A stretch of 64,000 nt of DNA from Asticcacaulis sp. AND118. Its GTDB lineage: Bacteria; Pseudomonadota; Alphaproteobacteria; Caulobacterales; Caulobacteraceae. The notes below the pieces were generated by a model. The model worked only from the letters and a program-made list of their open reading frames with translations. It did no database searches and was not told the origin of the DNA. The number at the start of each line of letters is the position of its first letter. Position 1 is the stretch's first letter. The stretch spans positions 535,001-599,000 of the forward strand of contig NZ_CP084911.1 of the NCBI RefSeq assembly GCF_020535245.1. Reading direction: 5' to 3'. The position numbers and the translations under genes are program-made. This document shows, piece by piece, positions 19,277-28,833 of the stretch.

Positions 19277-20470
19277 TTAGAGGAAAGGTTTCAGGGCTTT
19301 GGCCAGCGCCGGAACCTGAGCCGTGGCGAGGCCGGCGAGGTTCACCCGGCCTGACGACGCCATATAGATACCGTGGGTCGTGCGCAGGTCGAGCACCTGT
19401 TCCGGGCTCAGCGGCAGGGTCGAGAACAGGCCGTTCTGGCGCGTCAGGAAGCTCAAACCCGGATGCGCCATCGCCAAGGCTGCGCGCAGGTTTCGCACGC
19501 GCCCGCGCATGGTGGCGAGTTCGTCGGTCCATACCTGGGTCAGGGCCGCATCGTTGAGGATCAGGCGCACCACGGCCGCCCCATGATCGGGTGGCATGGA
19601 CCACAGGGTGCGCGCCAGATGGATCAGATTGCCGCGCAGGCGCTCGCGTCTGGTCTCGTCGGCACACTGATAGAAGAGCGCGCCGACCCGGTCGCGGTAG
19701 AGGGCGAAGTTCTTGTTGCACGAATAGGCGATCAGAGCGTCCGGCACGACGCTCAGCAGGTTGCGCAGGGCGTCGGCATCGTCTTCGAGACCGTGGCCCA
19801 GTCCCTGATAGGCCATGTCGATCAGCGGCAGCAGGCTGCGCTCGGCGCACAGGGCGGCGATTTCGCGCCACTGATCGGCGCTCAGATCGGCCCCGGTCGG
19901 GTTATGGCAGCCGGCGTGCAGCAGCACGACGTCGCCGGTCTGCGCCGTTTCCAGCGCCTTGCGCAGGGCGGTGAAGGTGAGGCTTTGGGTGTCGCGGTCG
20001 AAATATTTGTATTCACTGATCTTCAGGCCCGCGTCCTGAAAGATGGGGAAGTGGTTGATCCAGGTCGGCGAGCCCACCCACACCGTCACGCCGGGGCGGG
20101 CGCGGTTGAGCAGTTCGGCGGCCAGACGCAGGGCACCCGTGCCGCCGGGGGTCTGCAGGCCGCTCAAAGACCGGTCGCCGCGCCGGGCTTCGCCAAAGAC
20201 GACCGCGATCAGGGCGTCGACAAAGCCCATATCGCCGGCCGTACCGAGATAGCTCTTGGACTCCTGCGCACTCAGCAATGCGGACTCGGCCTGTTTAACC
20301 GCCGCCATGACCGGGGTGCGGCCCTGTTCGTCCTTATAGACACCAACGCCGAGGTCGATCTTTTCGGCGCGCGGATCGGCGCGGAAAAGCTGGATCAGCT
20401 CCAGCAAGCTGTCGGACGGCTGGTTCTTCAGGGTGGCGAAGAGGGGGGCGGCAAGCAAGGTCGTGTTCAC
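19277..20470 (-). CDS. Aromatic amino acid aminotransferase (class I PLP enzyme)
   Basis: About 397 aa, fold type I aminotransferase of the AspC/TyrB subgroup. PLP-binding residues are visible: Asn in CHNPTG, Asp and Tyr in IDMAYQG, and the Schiff-base Lys in SCNKNFALYRDR. In this operon it should convert tyrosine to 4-hydroxyphenylpyruvate, the substrate of HppD. A GTG at 20470 with GGAA six bases upstream is preferred; a TTG at 20482 (12 bases further upstream) is possible but has no good site. It is the last gene of the tyrosine operon. Aspartate activity is also possible. Confidence 0.88.
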   Translation of the reverse strand: MNTTLLAAPLFATLKNQPSDSLLELIQLFRADPRAEKIDLGVGVYKDEQGRTPVMAAVKQAESALLSAQESKSYLGTAGDMGFVDALIAVVFGEARRGDRSLSGLQTPGGTGALRLAAELLNRARPGVTVWVGSPTWINHFPIFQDAGLKISEYKYFDRDTQSLTFTALRKALETAQTGDVVLLHAGCHNPTGADLSADQWREIAALCAERSLLPLIDMAYQGLGHGLEDDADALRNLLSVVPDALIAYSCNKNFALYRDRVGALFYQCADETRRERLRGNLIHLARTLWSMPPDHGAAVVRLILNDAALTQVWTDELATMRGRVRNLRAALAMAHPGLSFLTRQNGLFSTLPLSPEQVLDLRTTHGIYMASSGRVNLAGLATAQVPALAKALKPFL

Positions 20471-20483
20471 TTCAGTTTCCAAG

Positions 20484-20849
20484 TCAGGCGGTAAAAAGCT
20501 GGCCGGCGCGCACGGCGACCGGCCACGGGGTCAGGCGCGCGCCGGCACAAGGGCCCCCGAGGCATGATCCGTCATCGATGTCGAACAGCGCGCCGTGCCA
20601 GTGGCAGCGGATCAGCGCGCCGTCGGGCGTCAGGTAGTCGTCGAGCGTCTGGCTGAGCGGCAGGCCGGCATGAGGACAGGCATCGACATAGCCGCTCGCC
20701 GTGTCTCCGCGTCGCACGACGAAGCCATGAAAGCGCGCCTCGCCCACCTGGAGCACGTAGTTGCGCGCCCGCCCGTCAACGACAGCAGCGAGCGGCCCCA
20801 GCGCGATGCCGGGGCGAACTTGCGTCAGACGGGGCGCGGCGAGATTCAC
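20484..20849 (-). CDS. Rieske [2Fe-2S] domain protein
   Basis: A 121-aa single-domain Rieske protein. The cluster ligands are Cys58/His60 (CPHAGLPLS) and Cys82/His85 (CHWHG). It lacks a membrane anchor, so it is probably a soluble ferredoxin-like carrier of the nitrite-reductase/BphF type. It starts with GTG overlapping the fahA stop codon (GTGA), which indicates translational coupling. Similar small Rieske genes occur in other alphaproteobacterial homogentisate clusters, but a defined role is not known to me; HppD and HmgA need no external electron donor. Confidence 0.9.
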   Translation of the reverse strand: MNLAAPRLTQVRPGIALGPLAAVVDGRARNYVLQVGEARFHGFVVRRGDTASGYVDACPHAGLPLSQTLDDYLTPDGALIRCHWHGALFDIDDGSCLGGPCAGARLTPWPVAVRAGQLFTA

Positions 20850-22159
20850 GGGACCTCCGGCGCGGGCAGGATGCGGGCGGTGCAGGCGCCGAAGCCGATG
20901 GAGACATAGCCTGCGGCTTCGGCGTGGGCGAACAGGCTCAGTTCGTCGCCGTCTTCGAGAAAGCGGCGCGTTTCGCCGGACGGCAGGACGAGGGGCTGTT
21001 TGCCGCCATGGGTCAGTTCCAGCAGGCTGCCCGCCTCATCGGGCTGCGCGCCGGACAGGGTGCCGGTGCCGAGCAGGTCACCGGGGCGCAGGTTGCAGCC
21101 GCCAACCGCATGATGGGCGATGATCTGCGCCACGGTCCAGTACATGGCGGCTTCGGCCTTTGAAGCGGCCAGCCGGGCGGGCGGCAGGGCGGCGTCGCGC
21201 ATGGCCTGAGTCCGAATTTCCGCCCCCAGACGAATACGGTACGCGCCTTCGGTCTGATCCTCGGCATCAAACAGATAGGGCTGCGGGGCGGGGTCGCCTT
21301 CGGGGCGCGCCAGCGGCGCGGTGCGGAAGGGGGCCAGCGCCTCGGCGGTGATCACCCACGGCGAGATCGTCGAGTGGAAGTTCTTGGCCAGAAACGGCCC
21401 CAGCGGCTGGTACTCCCACGCCTGAACGTCGCGCGACGACCAGTCGTTGAGCAGGCAGAAACCGGCGATGCGTTCAGAGGCCTCATGGATCGGAACGGGT
21501 CGACCCAAAGCGTTTTCGCCGCCGATAAAGACGCCCAGCTCCAGTTCGTAATCGAGGCGCTGCGACGGTCCGAAGACCGGCGCGTCGGCATCGGGGGCTT
21601 TGGTCTGGCCGTTCGGACGGGTTACGGCCTCACCCGACACGCGGATCGATGAGGCGCGACCGTGATAGCCGATGGGGACGTGCTTGTAATTGGGCAGCAG
21701 CGGGTTATCGGGGCGGAACAGCTTGCCCACCGCCGTGGCGTGGTGGATGCCGACATAGAAGTCGGCGTAGTCGCCGATCTCCGCCGGCAGATGCAGGATG
21801 CAGGTCTGCATCGCGTACAAGTGTTGCGACACTCTGGCCTCAACGGCCGAGTCGCTGAGAAGGGCCGACAGGTTGCGGCGCAGGGCCCGGCGCTCAGCGG
21901 ACGGACGGGCGAAGAGGGCGTTGAGCGTTCGCGCCGTAAGGGCGGCAGCGTCCCCGTCGATCAGTTTGTCTTGATGCAATCCGCGCAGATCGAGGATCTG
22001 ATCGCCGATGGCCGTGCCGAGGCGCGGATCGTCTGAACCGGGGGGCGTAAAGACGCCCAGCGGCAGGTTCTGGATTGGGAAATCGACGTGACCGTTGGCG
22101 CTGGCCACCCAGCTTTGACGCGCCGGGTCGTGGGTTTCGTCTATAGTGGATTTTGACAT
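20846..22159 (-). CDS. fahA: Fumarylacetoacetase
   Basis: A 437-aa enzyme that cleaves fumarylacetoacetate to fumarate and acetoacetate, the last step of tyrosine breakdown. The N-terminal FAH domain (NLPLGVFTPPG) and catalytic domain (YADFYVGIHHATAVGKLFRP, YKHVPIGYHGRASSI, LDYELELGVFIGG, LNDWSSRDVQAWEYQPLGPF) are complete. Metal ligands lie in DFYVG, ELELG and NDWSSRD. The start overlaps the hmgA stop by one base (TGATG). The length matches the family. Confidence 0.96.
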   Translation of the reverse strand: MSKSTIDETHDPARQSWVASANGHVDFPIQNLPLGVFTPPGSDDPRLGTAIGDQILDLRGLHQDKLIDGDAAALTARTLNALFARPSAERRALRRNLSALLSDSAVEARVSQHLYAMQTCILHLPAEIGDYADFYVGIHHATAVGKLFRPDNPLLPNYKHVPIGYHGRASSIRVSGEAVTRPNGQTKAPDADAPVFGPSQRLDYELELGVFIGGENALGRPVPIHEASERIAGFCLLNDWSSRDVQAWEYQPLGPFLAKNFHSTISPWVITAEALAPFRTAPLARPEGDPAPQPYLFDAEDQTEGAYRIRLGAEIRTQAMRDAALPPARLAASKAEAAMYWTVAQIIAHHAVGGCNLRPGDLLGTGTLSGAQPDEAGSLLELTHGGKQPLVLPSGETRRFLEDGDELSLFAHAEAAGYVSIGFGACTARILPAPEVP

Positions 22160-23430
22160 CAGAGTTTGGCCTTCTCGAAGCCGCTCCAGCCGGCATCGTA
22201 ATCGGGTTGCAGGCCGGGCAGGGACAGGGCCTGCTGCGTGGGTTTCAGCACGAAGCGGCTCTCGAACATGAAGGCCATCGTGCCCTCATATTTGTTCGGT
22301 GTGAGGTCGGCCTGTACGGCGGTGGCGTGGCTGGCGCGGTCCGGGCCGTGGGCGTTTAGGCTGTTGTGCAGCGACGCGCCGCCGGGCGCAAAGCCGTCGC
22401 CTTTGGCGTCGTAACTGCCTTCGAGCAGGCCCATGAATTCGCTCATAATATTGCGATGGAACCACGGCGGGCGAAAGGTGTGCTCGGCGACCATCCAGCG
22501 CGGCGGGAAGATGACAAAGTCGACATTGGCGGTGCCCGGCGTCTCCGACGGCGAGGTCAGGACGGTGAAGATCGACGGATCGGGATGGTCGAAACTGACC
22601 GTATTGATCGTGTTGAAGCGGCGCAAATCGTAGCGAAAGGGAGCCAGATTGCCGTGCCACGCCACTACATCGAAGGGCGAGTGGGCCAAGGTGGTCGTCC
22701 AAAGCCCGCCCTGAAACTTCTGGAGCAACTGGTGCGGCGTGTCGTCGTCTTCGAAGGCGGCTGCGGGCGTCTCGAAATCGCGCGGATTGGCGAGGCCATT
22801 GGCACCGATGGGGCCAAGCTCAGGCAGGCGGAAGGCGGTGCCGTGGTTTTCGCAGACATAGCCGCGCGCCCGCTGGTTCAGCAGTTCGATGCGGAACTTC
22901 AGCCCGCGCGGGATCAGGACGACGGACAAGGGCGCAGCCTCGATAACCCCGCATTCGGTGACGATCCTCAATGCGCCGTCCTGCGGCACGATCAGCATCT
23001 CGCCATCGGCGTTGAAAAAAGCGCGCCCGGACATGCTGGCCGTGGCGGCATAGAGGTATAAGGCGACGCCCGTTTGCGTCGCCGGATCGCCACTGACGGC
23101 ATAGGCGGTCATCCCGTCCACGAAATCGACCGCGCCTTCGGGCCAGTTCAGCGGCGACCAGCGCAGACGGTTGGGCGAGGGCGGCGGGCCATCCGTGCGC
23201 CAGCCGGGGGCTTCATAGGGCTGAAACGCCCCGTGTCCGGCGGACGGACGCAGGCGATAGAACCACGTCCGGCGGTTTTCGCCACGCGGCGCGGTGAAGG
23301 CGGTGCCGGAAAACTGCTCGGCATAGAGGCCGAAGGGCACGGCCTGCGGCGAATTCTGTCCCAAGGGCAGCGCGCCGGGCACGGCCTCTGTGGCGAAATG
23401 ATTGCCGAAACCGGTGAGGTAAGGGCGCAT
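22159..23430 (-). CDS. hmgA: Homogentisate 1,2-dioxygenase
   Basis: A 423-aa Fe(II) cupin dioxygenase that opens homogentisate to maleylacetoacetate. The family start ([19 protein letters not shown]), the QNSPQ block, and the iron-binding region ([14 protein letters not shown], with His and Glu ligands) are present. The ATG at 23430 overlaps the hppD stop codon by one base, giving TGATG, with AAGG upstream. It is followed with one-base coupling by fahA. Confidence 0.96.
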   Translation of the reverse strand: MRPYLTGFGNHFATEAVPGALPLGQNSPQAVPFGLYAEQFSGTAFTAPRGENRRTWFYRLRPSAGHGAFQPYEAPGWRTDGPPPSPNRLRWSPLNWPEGAVDFVDGMTAYAVSGDPATQTGVALYLYAATASMSGRAFFNADGEMLIVPQDGALRIVTECGVIEAAPLSVVLIPRGLKFRIELLNQRARGYVCENHGTAFRLPELGPIGANGLANPRDFETPAAAFEDDDTPHQLLQKFQGGLWTTTLAHSPFDVVAWHGNLAPFRYDLRRFNTINTVSFDHPDPSIFTVLTSPSETPGTANVDFVIFPPRWMVAEHTFRPPWFHRNIMSEFMGLLEGSYDAKGDGFAPGGASLHNSLNAHGPDRASHATAVQADLTPNKYEGTMAFMFESRFVLKPTQQALSLPGLQPDYDAGWSGFEKAKL

Positions 23431-24491
23431 CACGCATCGACCTTGATGACGCCACGGCGGATCTGATCCAGTTCGATGGATTCGAACAGGGCCTGAAAAT
23501 TGCCGTTGCCGAAACCCTCATTGCCCTTGCGCTGGATGATCTCGAAGAAGATCGGACCGAACAGGTTTTCGGTGAATATCTGCAACAGGATGCCCTCGTC
23601 GCCGACATTGCCGTCGATCAGGATGCGGTTGCGCCTGAGGCGTTCAAGGTCTTCACCGTGGCCGGGCACGCGCTTGTCGACCAGTTCATAATAGGTCTCG
23701 ATCGTGTCCTGAAGCGTGACGCCGCGCGCGCGCAGTTTTTCGACCGTGGCGTAGATGTCGTCGGTGGTCAGGGCCAGGTGCTGAATGCCCTCGCCATTGT
23801 ATTCGCGCAGATATTCCTCGATCTGGCTTTTGTCGTCCTGCGACTCGTTGAGCGGGATACGGATGGCCTTGTCCGGCGCGATCATGGCCTGAGAGATGAG
23901 GCCAGTGGCCTGCCCTTTGATGTCGAAATACTTCTGCTCCTCGAAACCGAAAATGCGCGCATAGAAGTCCGACCACACGCGCATCTGACCGCGATGGACG
24001 TTGTGCGTCAGGTGGTCGAGCAGGTCGAGCCCGACGCTGTTTTCGCGCTCGGCGTCCGCCGCGCCGGGCACGGCGAACCAGTCGGCATAGAGGTCTTCGC
24101 CGTCCTTGGTCAGATAGAGATACGAACCGCCGATCCCCTGCAGGACGAAGCTGCCTTCGCCCAGCGTGCCCGCGGCCGCATCGGCGGGTTGCCCGCCGCG
24201 TGCCAGCGCCGCCTGATAAGCCGCGGCCGGATCGGCGACGCGGAAGGCCATACCGGAGGCCGAAGCGTTGTGCACGACGCGGAAATCGGCGGCCTGACCG
24301 GTCAGTTCTTCGTTGAGCAACAGGTTGATGCGGCCTTGCTTGTAGCGGGTTACGGCTCTGGTCGGATGGCGCGAGGCGGCGACGAAGCCCAGCCGCTCGA
24401 AATGCGCCCGCATGAAGGCGGGGTCGGGGCTGGTGAATTCCACGAATTCGAAACCGTTGAGGCCTAGCGGATTATGCGGATGGACGGACAT
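23430..24491 (-). CDS. hppD: 4-hydroxyphenylpyruvate dioxygenase
   Basis: A 353-aa Fe(II) dioxygenase of the vicinal oxygen chelate fold that converts 4-hydroxyphenylpyruvate to homogentisate. The two-His-one-Glu metal site is visible in [21 protein letters not shown] and [13 protein letters not shown]. The ATG at 24491 was chosen because GGAG lies about 7 bases upstream; the longer TTG start at 24503 would place the site inside the gene. It is the first gene of the operon, and a near-perfect palindrome sits 17 bases upstream of the start. Confidence 0.96.
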   Translation of the reverse strand: MSVHPHNPLGLNGFEFVEFTSPDPAFMRAHFERLGFVAASRHPTRAVTRYKQGRINLLLNEELTGQAADFRVVHNASASGMAFRVADPAAAYQAALARGGQPADAAAGTLGEGSFVLQGIGGSYLYLTKDGEDLYADWFAVPGAADAERENSVGLDLLDHLTHNVHRGQMRVWSDFYARIFGFEEQKYFDIKGQATGLISQAMIAPDKAIRIPLNESQDDKSQIEEYLREYNGEGIQHLALTTDDIYATVEKLRARGVTLQDTIETYYELVDKRVPGHGEDLERLRRNRILIDGNVGDEGILLQIFTENLFGPIFFEIIQRKGNEGFGNGNFQALFESIELDQIRRGVIKVDA

Positions 24492-24507
24492 GGCGGACTC
24501 CAATCGG

Positions 24508-24534
24508 TTTCAATGGATATAGTATCTATTGAAA
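24508..24534. promoter_or_regulatory. Palindromic operator candidate upstream of hppD
   Basis: TTTCAATGGATA, three spacer bases, then TATCTATTGAAA: 11 of 12 positions are symmetric. It is centred 30 bases before the hppD ATG and 85 bases before galM on the other strand. Size and symmetry fit a MarR-, Lrp- or IclR-type dimer site controlling tyrosine degradation. The cognate regulator is not evident in the window. Confidence 0.65.
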
Positions 24535-24605
24535 CAATTTAAAAAATCCAGTCTCTTTTTCGTGAGGGCATGGAAAGGCGAGAGGGGGCGGGTTAGGCTG
24601 CGATT

Positions 24606-25763
24606 ATGCGTCTGATTTTTGCCCTGCCGTTCGCGGCCATTGCCCTGATGACTTCCGGAATTATCTCCGGCCTGAAAGCGCCGGAGGTAAGCCATGTGCC
24701 CTTCGGCGTCACGGCCGGGGGCGAGGCGGTCGAGCGCTATACGCTGCGCAATCGCCACGGCACCGAGGTGTCGGTCCTGACCTACGGCGCGATTCTCGAT
24801 GCGGTGCGCGTGCGCGACCGGCGCGGGCGGTTCGATAATGTCGTGCTCGACCTTGCCGACCTGAAGGCGCACGAGGCGCGGGCCAATTTCAGCGCCGTGG
24901 TCGGGCGTTTCGCCAATCGCATATCGGGGGGCGGTTTTGTGCTGGACGGTCAGCGCGTGGTGCTCGACCCCCGGGGCGGAACGGTGGCGCACGGCGGCAG
25001 GCCGGGTTTTTCCGGGCACGTGTGGACGGCACAACCGTGTCAGCCATTGGGCTGCCGCTCGGTGACGCTCAGCTATGTGAGTCCGGATGGCGAGAACGGT
25101 TTTCCTGGCACGATGCTTGTGTCGGTGACCTACAGCCTGTCCGATGACGATACCCTGACGCTCGACTATCGCGCCACGACCGACAAGGCGACGGTGATCA
25201 ACCTGACCAACCACGCCTATTTCAATCTGGCCGGCGCGACGTCGGGCTCGACCGACGGGCAGTATCTGCAACTGAGGGCCGACGCCATCACCACCCTGTC
25301 GGACAAAAAGCTGCCGACGGGGGCGTTTCGGCGCGTGGACGGCACGCCGTTCGATTTTCGCAAGCCCGCCCTGATCGGCGAGCAGATCGTCAAGGCCGAT
25401 CCGCAACTGAAGATCGGCGGTGGCTTCGACCATAATTTCGTACTGACCAAACCGGCCCAGGCTGCGCTGAGCGTGGCCGCGCGAGCCTGGGACCCGCTGA
25501 GCGGCCGGACGCTGGAATTGAAGACGACCGAGCCCGGCCTGCAACTTTTCACCGGCAACGGCTTCAACGGAATGCTGAAAGGGCGGGCAGGCAATCGGAT
25601 ATGGCCGCGCGACGGCTATGCGCTGGAAACCCAGCATTTTCCGGACAGCCCCAACCGGCCGGAATTTCCGTCCACTGTGCTGCGTCCGGGTGAGGCCTTC
25701 CACTCGGTGACGTCGATCCGTTTCGGCACGGCGAAGACGTTGAAAGAGGCCTTTCCAAACTAA
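24606..25763 (+). CDS. galM: Aldose 1-epimerase (galactose mutarotase), exported
   Basis: A 385-aa galactose-mutarotase-like protein. A hydrophobic N-terminus (~1-22) suggests export to the periplasm. Family blocks include LTYGAILDAVRV, VVGRFANRISGG, the catalytic-His region NLTNHAYFNLAG, and the C-terminal LETQHFPDSPNRPEFPSTVLRPGE containing the general-base Glu. It interconverts alpha and beta anomers of hexoses or pentoses, which suits its place beside pectin-utilisation genes. It is divergent from the tyrosine operon and shares a terminator with the convergent MFS gene. Confidence 0.92.
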   Translation: MRLIFALPFAAIALMTSGIISGLKAPEVSHVPFGVTAGGEAVERYTLRNRHGTEVSVLTYGAILDAVRVRDRRGRFDNVVLDLADLKAHEARANFSAVVGRFANRISGGGFVLDGQRVVLDPRGGTVAHGGRPGFSGHVWTAQPCQPLGCRSVTLSYVSPDGENGFPGTMLVSVTYSLSDDDTLTLDYRATTDKATVINLTNHAYFNLAGATSGSTDGQYLQLRADAITTLSDKKLPTGAFRRVDGTPFDFRKPALIGEQIVKADPQLKIGGGFDHNFVLTKPAQAALSVAARAWDPLSGRTLELKTTEPGLQLFTGNGFNGMLKGRAGNRIWPRDGYALETQHFPDSPNRPEFPSTVLRPGEAFHSVTSIRFGTAKTLKEAFPN

Positions 25764-25791
25764 AAAAGCCCGGTCGTAAGACCGGGCTTTT
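25764..25791. terminator. Bidirectional terminator between galM and MFS genes
   Basis: A 12-bp stem, AAAAGCCCGGTC-GTAA-GACCGGGCTTTT, with A/T tracts on both sides. It can end both convergent transcripts. Confidence 0.9.
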
Positions 25792-25796
25792 CAGTA

Positions 25797-27071
25797 TCAG
25801 AGCTTGGCCGGTTCGAGCTTCGGCATCAGCAGATGCACGGCCAGAAGGGCGAGGAAGTAGCCCGTGGCGGCGTAGACGAAGATCGGCGTGTAGGAGCCGA
25901 TTTTGTCGAGGACAAAGCCGGCATATTTGGCCATGGCCATGCCGCCGAAAGCTCCGAACATGCCGCCGATGCCGACGACCGAACCGACCGCGCCGTTCGG
26001 AAAAACATCCGACGGCAGGGTGTAGAGGTTGGCCGAGAAGCCTTGGTGCGCCGCTGTTGCCACGCCGATGATCAGCACCGCGACCCACAGATTGTCGGCC
26101 AGCGCCGCTACACCGACGGGCAGGGCCAGACAGGCGCAGAACAGCATGGTCACCTTGCGCGCCGCGTTGACGCTCCAGCCGCGCTTGATGAACTGCGACG
26201 ACAGCCAGCCGCCGCCGACCGAACCGATGTCCGACAACAGGTAGATGGCGACCAGCGGCGGGCCGAAGGTCTTGAGGTCGAGGCCATGCCGTTTGTGCAG
26301 GAAATCCGGCAGCCAGAAAAGGAACATCCACCAGATGGGGTCGATCAGGAACTTGCCCAGCGCATAGCCCCAGGTTTCGCGGGTGCTCAGAACCTTGAGC
26401 CACGATACTTTTTGCACCGTGACGACCGGGTCCTGTTCGATGTGGTTCAGTTCCAGCGCATTGACCTTCTTGTGCTCGCGCGGGCGGCGGTATAGCACCC
26501 ACCAGACGGGCAGCCACAAAAGGCCCACCACGCCGGTGAAGATAAAGGCCGCCTGCCAGCCGAAGGCCAGGGTGATGGCGGGTATGACCAGCGGCGTGAC
26601 GATGGCGCCGATATTGGTGCCGGCGTTGAACAGGCCCATGGCGAAAGCGCGTTCGGACTTGGGGAACCATTCCGACACGGCCTTGACGCCGCCGGGAAAA
26701 GCCCCGCCTTCGCCGATGCCGAGGAAGACGCGGGCGAAGATGGCGTCTTTCAGCGAGGTCATGGCGGCGTGGCCGATATGGGCGGCCTGCCAGATCACGA
26801 AGGCCAGAGAGAAGCCCACGCGCGCACCGAAACGATCGACGATCTTGCCGAAGGCGAGATAGGAGAGGGCGTAGGCGAACTGAAACCAGAAAACGAGATC
26901 CGCGTAATCGATTTCACTCCAGCCAAATTCAGTCTGCAGCGTGGGCTTGAGCAGACTGACCGTCTGGCGGTCGACATAGTTGATGACCATGGCCGTGAAC
27001 AGCAGCGTCACGACCAGCCAGCGGTAGCGTGTCGCTCCCGCCGGCGCGTTGGTGCCCGAAGGTGCCTGCAT
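25797..27071 (-). CDS. MFS transporter of the hexuronate (ExuT) type
   Basis: A 424-aa protein with about 12 membrane segments of the anion:cation symporter family that carries hexuronates, glucarate or galactarate. Signature stretches include INYVDRQTVSLL in helix 1, GIGEGGAFPGGVKAVSEWFP between helices 4 and 5, and NAGTNIGAIVTP. GGAGGA lies 8 bases before the ATG. It is 12 bases downstream of the pectate lyase gene on the same strand, so it probably imports galacturonate or unsaturated products released from pectin. Confidence 0.9.
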   Translation of the reverse strand: MQAPSGTNAPAGATRYRWLVVTLLFTAMVINYVDRQTVSLLKPTLQTEFGWSEIDYADLVFWFQFAYALSYLAFGKIVDRFGARVGFSLAFVIWQAAHIGHAAMTSLKDAIFARVFLGIGEGGAFPGGVKAVSEWFPKSERAFAMGLFNAGTNIGAIVTPLVIPAITLAFGWQAAFIFTGVVGLLWLPVWWVLYRRPREHKKVNALELNHIEQDPVVTVQKVSWLKVLSTRETWGYALGKFLIDPIWWMFLFWLPDFLHKRHGLDLKTFGPPLVAIYLLSDIGSVGGGWLSSQFIKRGWSVNAARKVTMLFCACLALPVGVAALADNLWVAVLIIGVATAAHQGFSANLYTLPSDVFPNGAVGSVVGIGGMFGAFGGMAMAKYAGFVLDKIGSYTPIFVYAATGYFLALLAVHLLMPKLEPAKL

Positions 27072-27083
27072 GGCGACGTCCTC

Positions 27084-28700
27084 CTACTTGTTGTCTTTAT
27101 TGGCCGAATTGGCGTTGAGGGCGCCGATCAGCGATTTCATGTTGTCGATATAGACGCTGGTCGAAATGCCGATGACCGGCGTATCGGTGACGTAGGGCGA
27201 GGTGTCGGTCTTGTCGCCGACATGGGTCGAGCGGAAGTCGCCTTCGGCCGGAGTTTTCGATCCGTCGCCTGCATAGGGGTTGGAGGTCGATTTCAGTTGG
27301 GTCGGCCACCAGCCGTCCTTGTTCAGGCTCTTGACCAGTTGGTCGGTGGTTTCGGCATTGCGGGCGTGGTTGAGGTCGGAATCGCCGTGCGATTCGATCA
27401 AAAAATACCGCGGCAAGGGTTTGGCCGGGCCGGGTTTCAGCGGCGAATCCCTGGAGATTTCTTCCGGCGGAGTGGCCTTCAGCTTTTCATATTCCGCGCG
27501 CAGCTTCGGCACATTGACCGAACGCGTCGCGCCGTAATGGCGCAGCGTATTCTGAGGGTTGTAGTCGAAATAATAGCGGCCGTTGACGACGTTCGACCCT
27601 TCGCGGTGCACGTAGATCGCCTTGTTGGTGCCCAGTTCGACGAAGGTGGGATAGAGCGGCTTTTCGCCGGGGATGCGCACGGACTCAAGCCAGTCGAGCG
27701 CCGCCGGGATGGGCGTCAGGTATTTGGTGTCGCCGGTCAGGCGATAGAAGTTCATCAACTGACCGATGGCGCTGGCGGTGGTGTGCGACGACAGCGATTT
27801 CGGCTCGTACGTGCGGGCGGGGGCGGGCTTGAGATCGGTCGTGTATTGCAATGCCCATCCCGCCTGCGGCGCGCCGTTCTGCGCCAGAATATAGACGTTC
27901 ATGCCGCGGTTGATGGCGTCGAGCACGCGGGTTTCGCCCAGCGCCTGATAGCAGAGCATCAGGAAGCGCACGTTGCCGGCGGCCACATCGTCGTTGAAGG
28001 TGATGTAGGAGGTATAGTCGGCATTGCCGTGGTGCGAGAATTCGTACTTCAGCGGATAGCGCTGCGGCCAGCCCCCATTGGGGTACTGGCTCTTGAGCAC
28101 GAAGTCGATCGCCTTGTCGAGGACGGGCTTGTACTTCGGATCGTGCTTTTCGAGATAGACGCGCAGGATGAAGGTCATCGTCTCGATGGTGCCTTCGTCG
28201 TCATAGGTGGCGTTGCCCCAGTAGTGCTGGAACTCTTCCATGCGCCAGGCGTTCTTGCCGACCGTATCGTACCACTGCTTTGTCGAGGCTTCACCGCCGA
28301 AGTCGATGAAATAGTTCCAGCCGCCATTGTCCTGCTGACCGAAGATGAGGGCGGCGGCGGCCTTTTCGGCGGCGGTGTAGTAATAGTCGTCGCCGGTGGC
28401 GTGATAGGCGTCGAGAAAGAGGTGGCCCATGGTCGCCGTGCCCGGCGGCTGCACCCAGATCATGCTCGGCCGCGCCTCAAGCTCGCCCCAGCGGCGCGAC
28501 ATGTCAGGCAGGTAAGACCAGACATAGCCGCCATGGGTCGAGACCTTTTCGACCATGAATTCCGTAGCCCGGCGCATCGCCTTCTTAATGGCGCCGTCGG
28601 ACGGCGCGGGGGCGGCCTGAACGGCGAAGGGGATGCTGAAAGCCAGTACGGCGCTTATGACGCTCAGCGAACGTGCAATCGATTTTACAAAATGACCCAT
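27084..28700 (-). CDS. Secreted pectate lyase (pectic acid lyase family)
   Basis: A 538-aa exported protein: signal peptide ~1-29 (ending AVQAA), then an (alpha/alpha) toroid-like domain of the pectic acid lyase family (PL10-type, as in PelA). Characteristic stretches include NGGWPQRYPL, YTSYITFNDD and GWALQYTTDL. It should cleave polygalacturonate by beta-elimination outside the inner membrane. It forms an operon with the hexuronate carrier. A LacI-type operator candidate lies about 65 bases upstream. The region after ~residue 400 is less familiar and could be an accessory domain. Confidence 0.88.
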   Translation of the reverse strand: MGHFVKSIARSLSVISAVLAFSIPFAVQAAPAPSDGAIKKAMRRATEFMVEKVSTHGGYVWSYLPDMSRRWGELEARPSMIWVQPPGTATMGHLFLDAYHATGDDYYYTAAEKAAAALIFGQQDNGGWNYFIDFGGEASTKQWYDTVGKNAWRMEEFQHYWGNATYDDEGTIETMTFILRVYLEKHDPKYKPVLDKAIDFVLKSQYPNGGWPQRYPLKYEFSHHGNADYTSYITFNDDVAAGNVRFLMLCYQALGETRVLDAINRGMNVYILAQNGAPQAGWALQYTTDLKPAPARTYEPKSLSSHTTASAIGQLMNFYRLTGDTKYLTPIPAALDWLESVRIPGEKPLYPTFVELGTNKAIYVHREGSNVVNGRYYFDYNPQNTLRHYGATRSVNVPKLRAEYEKLKATPPEEISRDSPLKPGPAKPLPRYFLIESHGDSDLNHARNAETTDQLVKSLNKDGWWPTQLKSTSNPYAGDGSKTPAEGDFRSTHVGDKTDTSPYVTDTPVIGISTSVYIDNMKSLIGALNANSANKDNK

Positions 28701-28762
28701 AATTTGCGCGTCTTTCCCTTACTGTTCCGCCTGTTCTTATTGGTTGGTGCCACCTTATACGG

Positions 28763-28782
28763 TAATGACACCGGTTTCCAGT
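28763..28782. promoter_or_regulatory. LacI-family operator candidate upstream of pectate lyase
   Basis: The imperfect palindrome TAATGACACCGGTTTCCAGT is centred on ACC|GGT, the core common in operators of LacI-family sugar-acid regulators. It lies 63-82 bases upstream of the pectate lyase start. No LacI-type regulator gene is in the window, so the assignment is an inference. Confidence 0.5.
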
Positions 28783-28833
28783 GCGCCAACATAAAAATTT
28801 ACGAAAAGCGGGAGCGCACGCCCTGAGAAGCTG

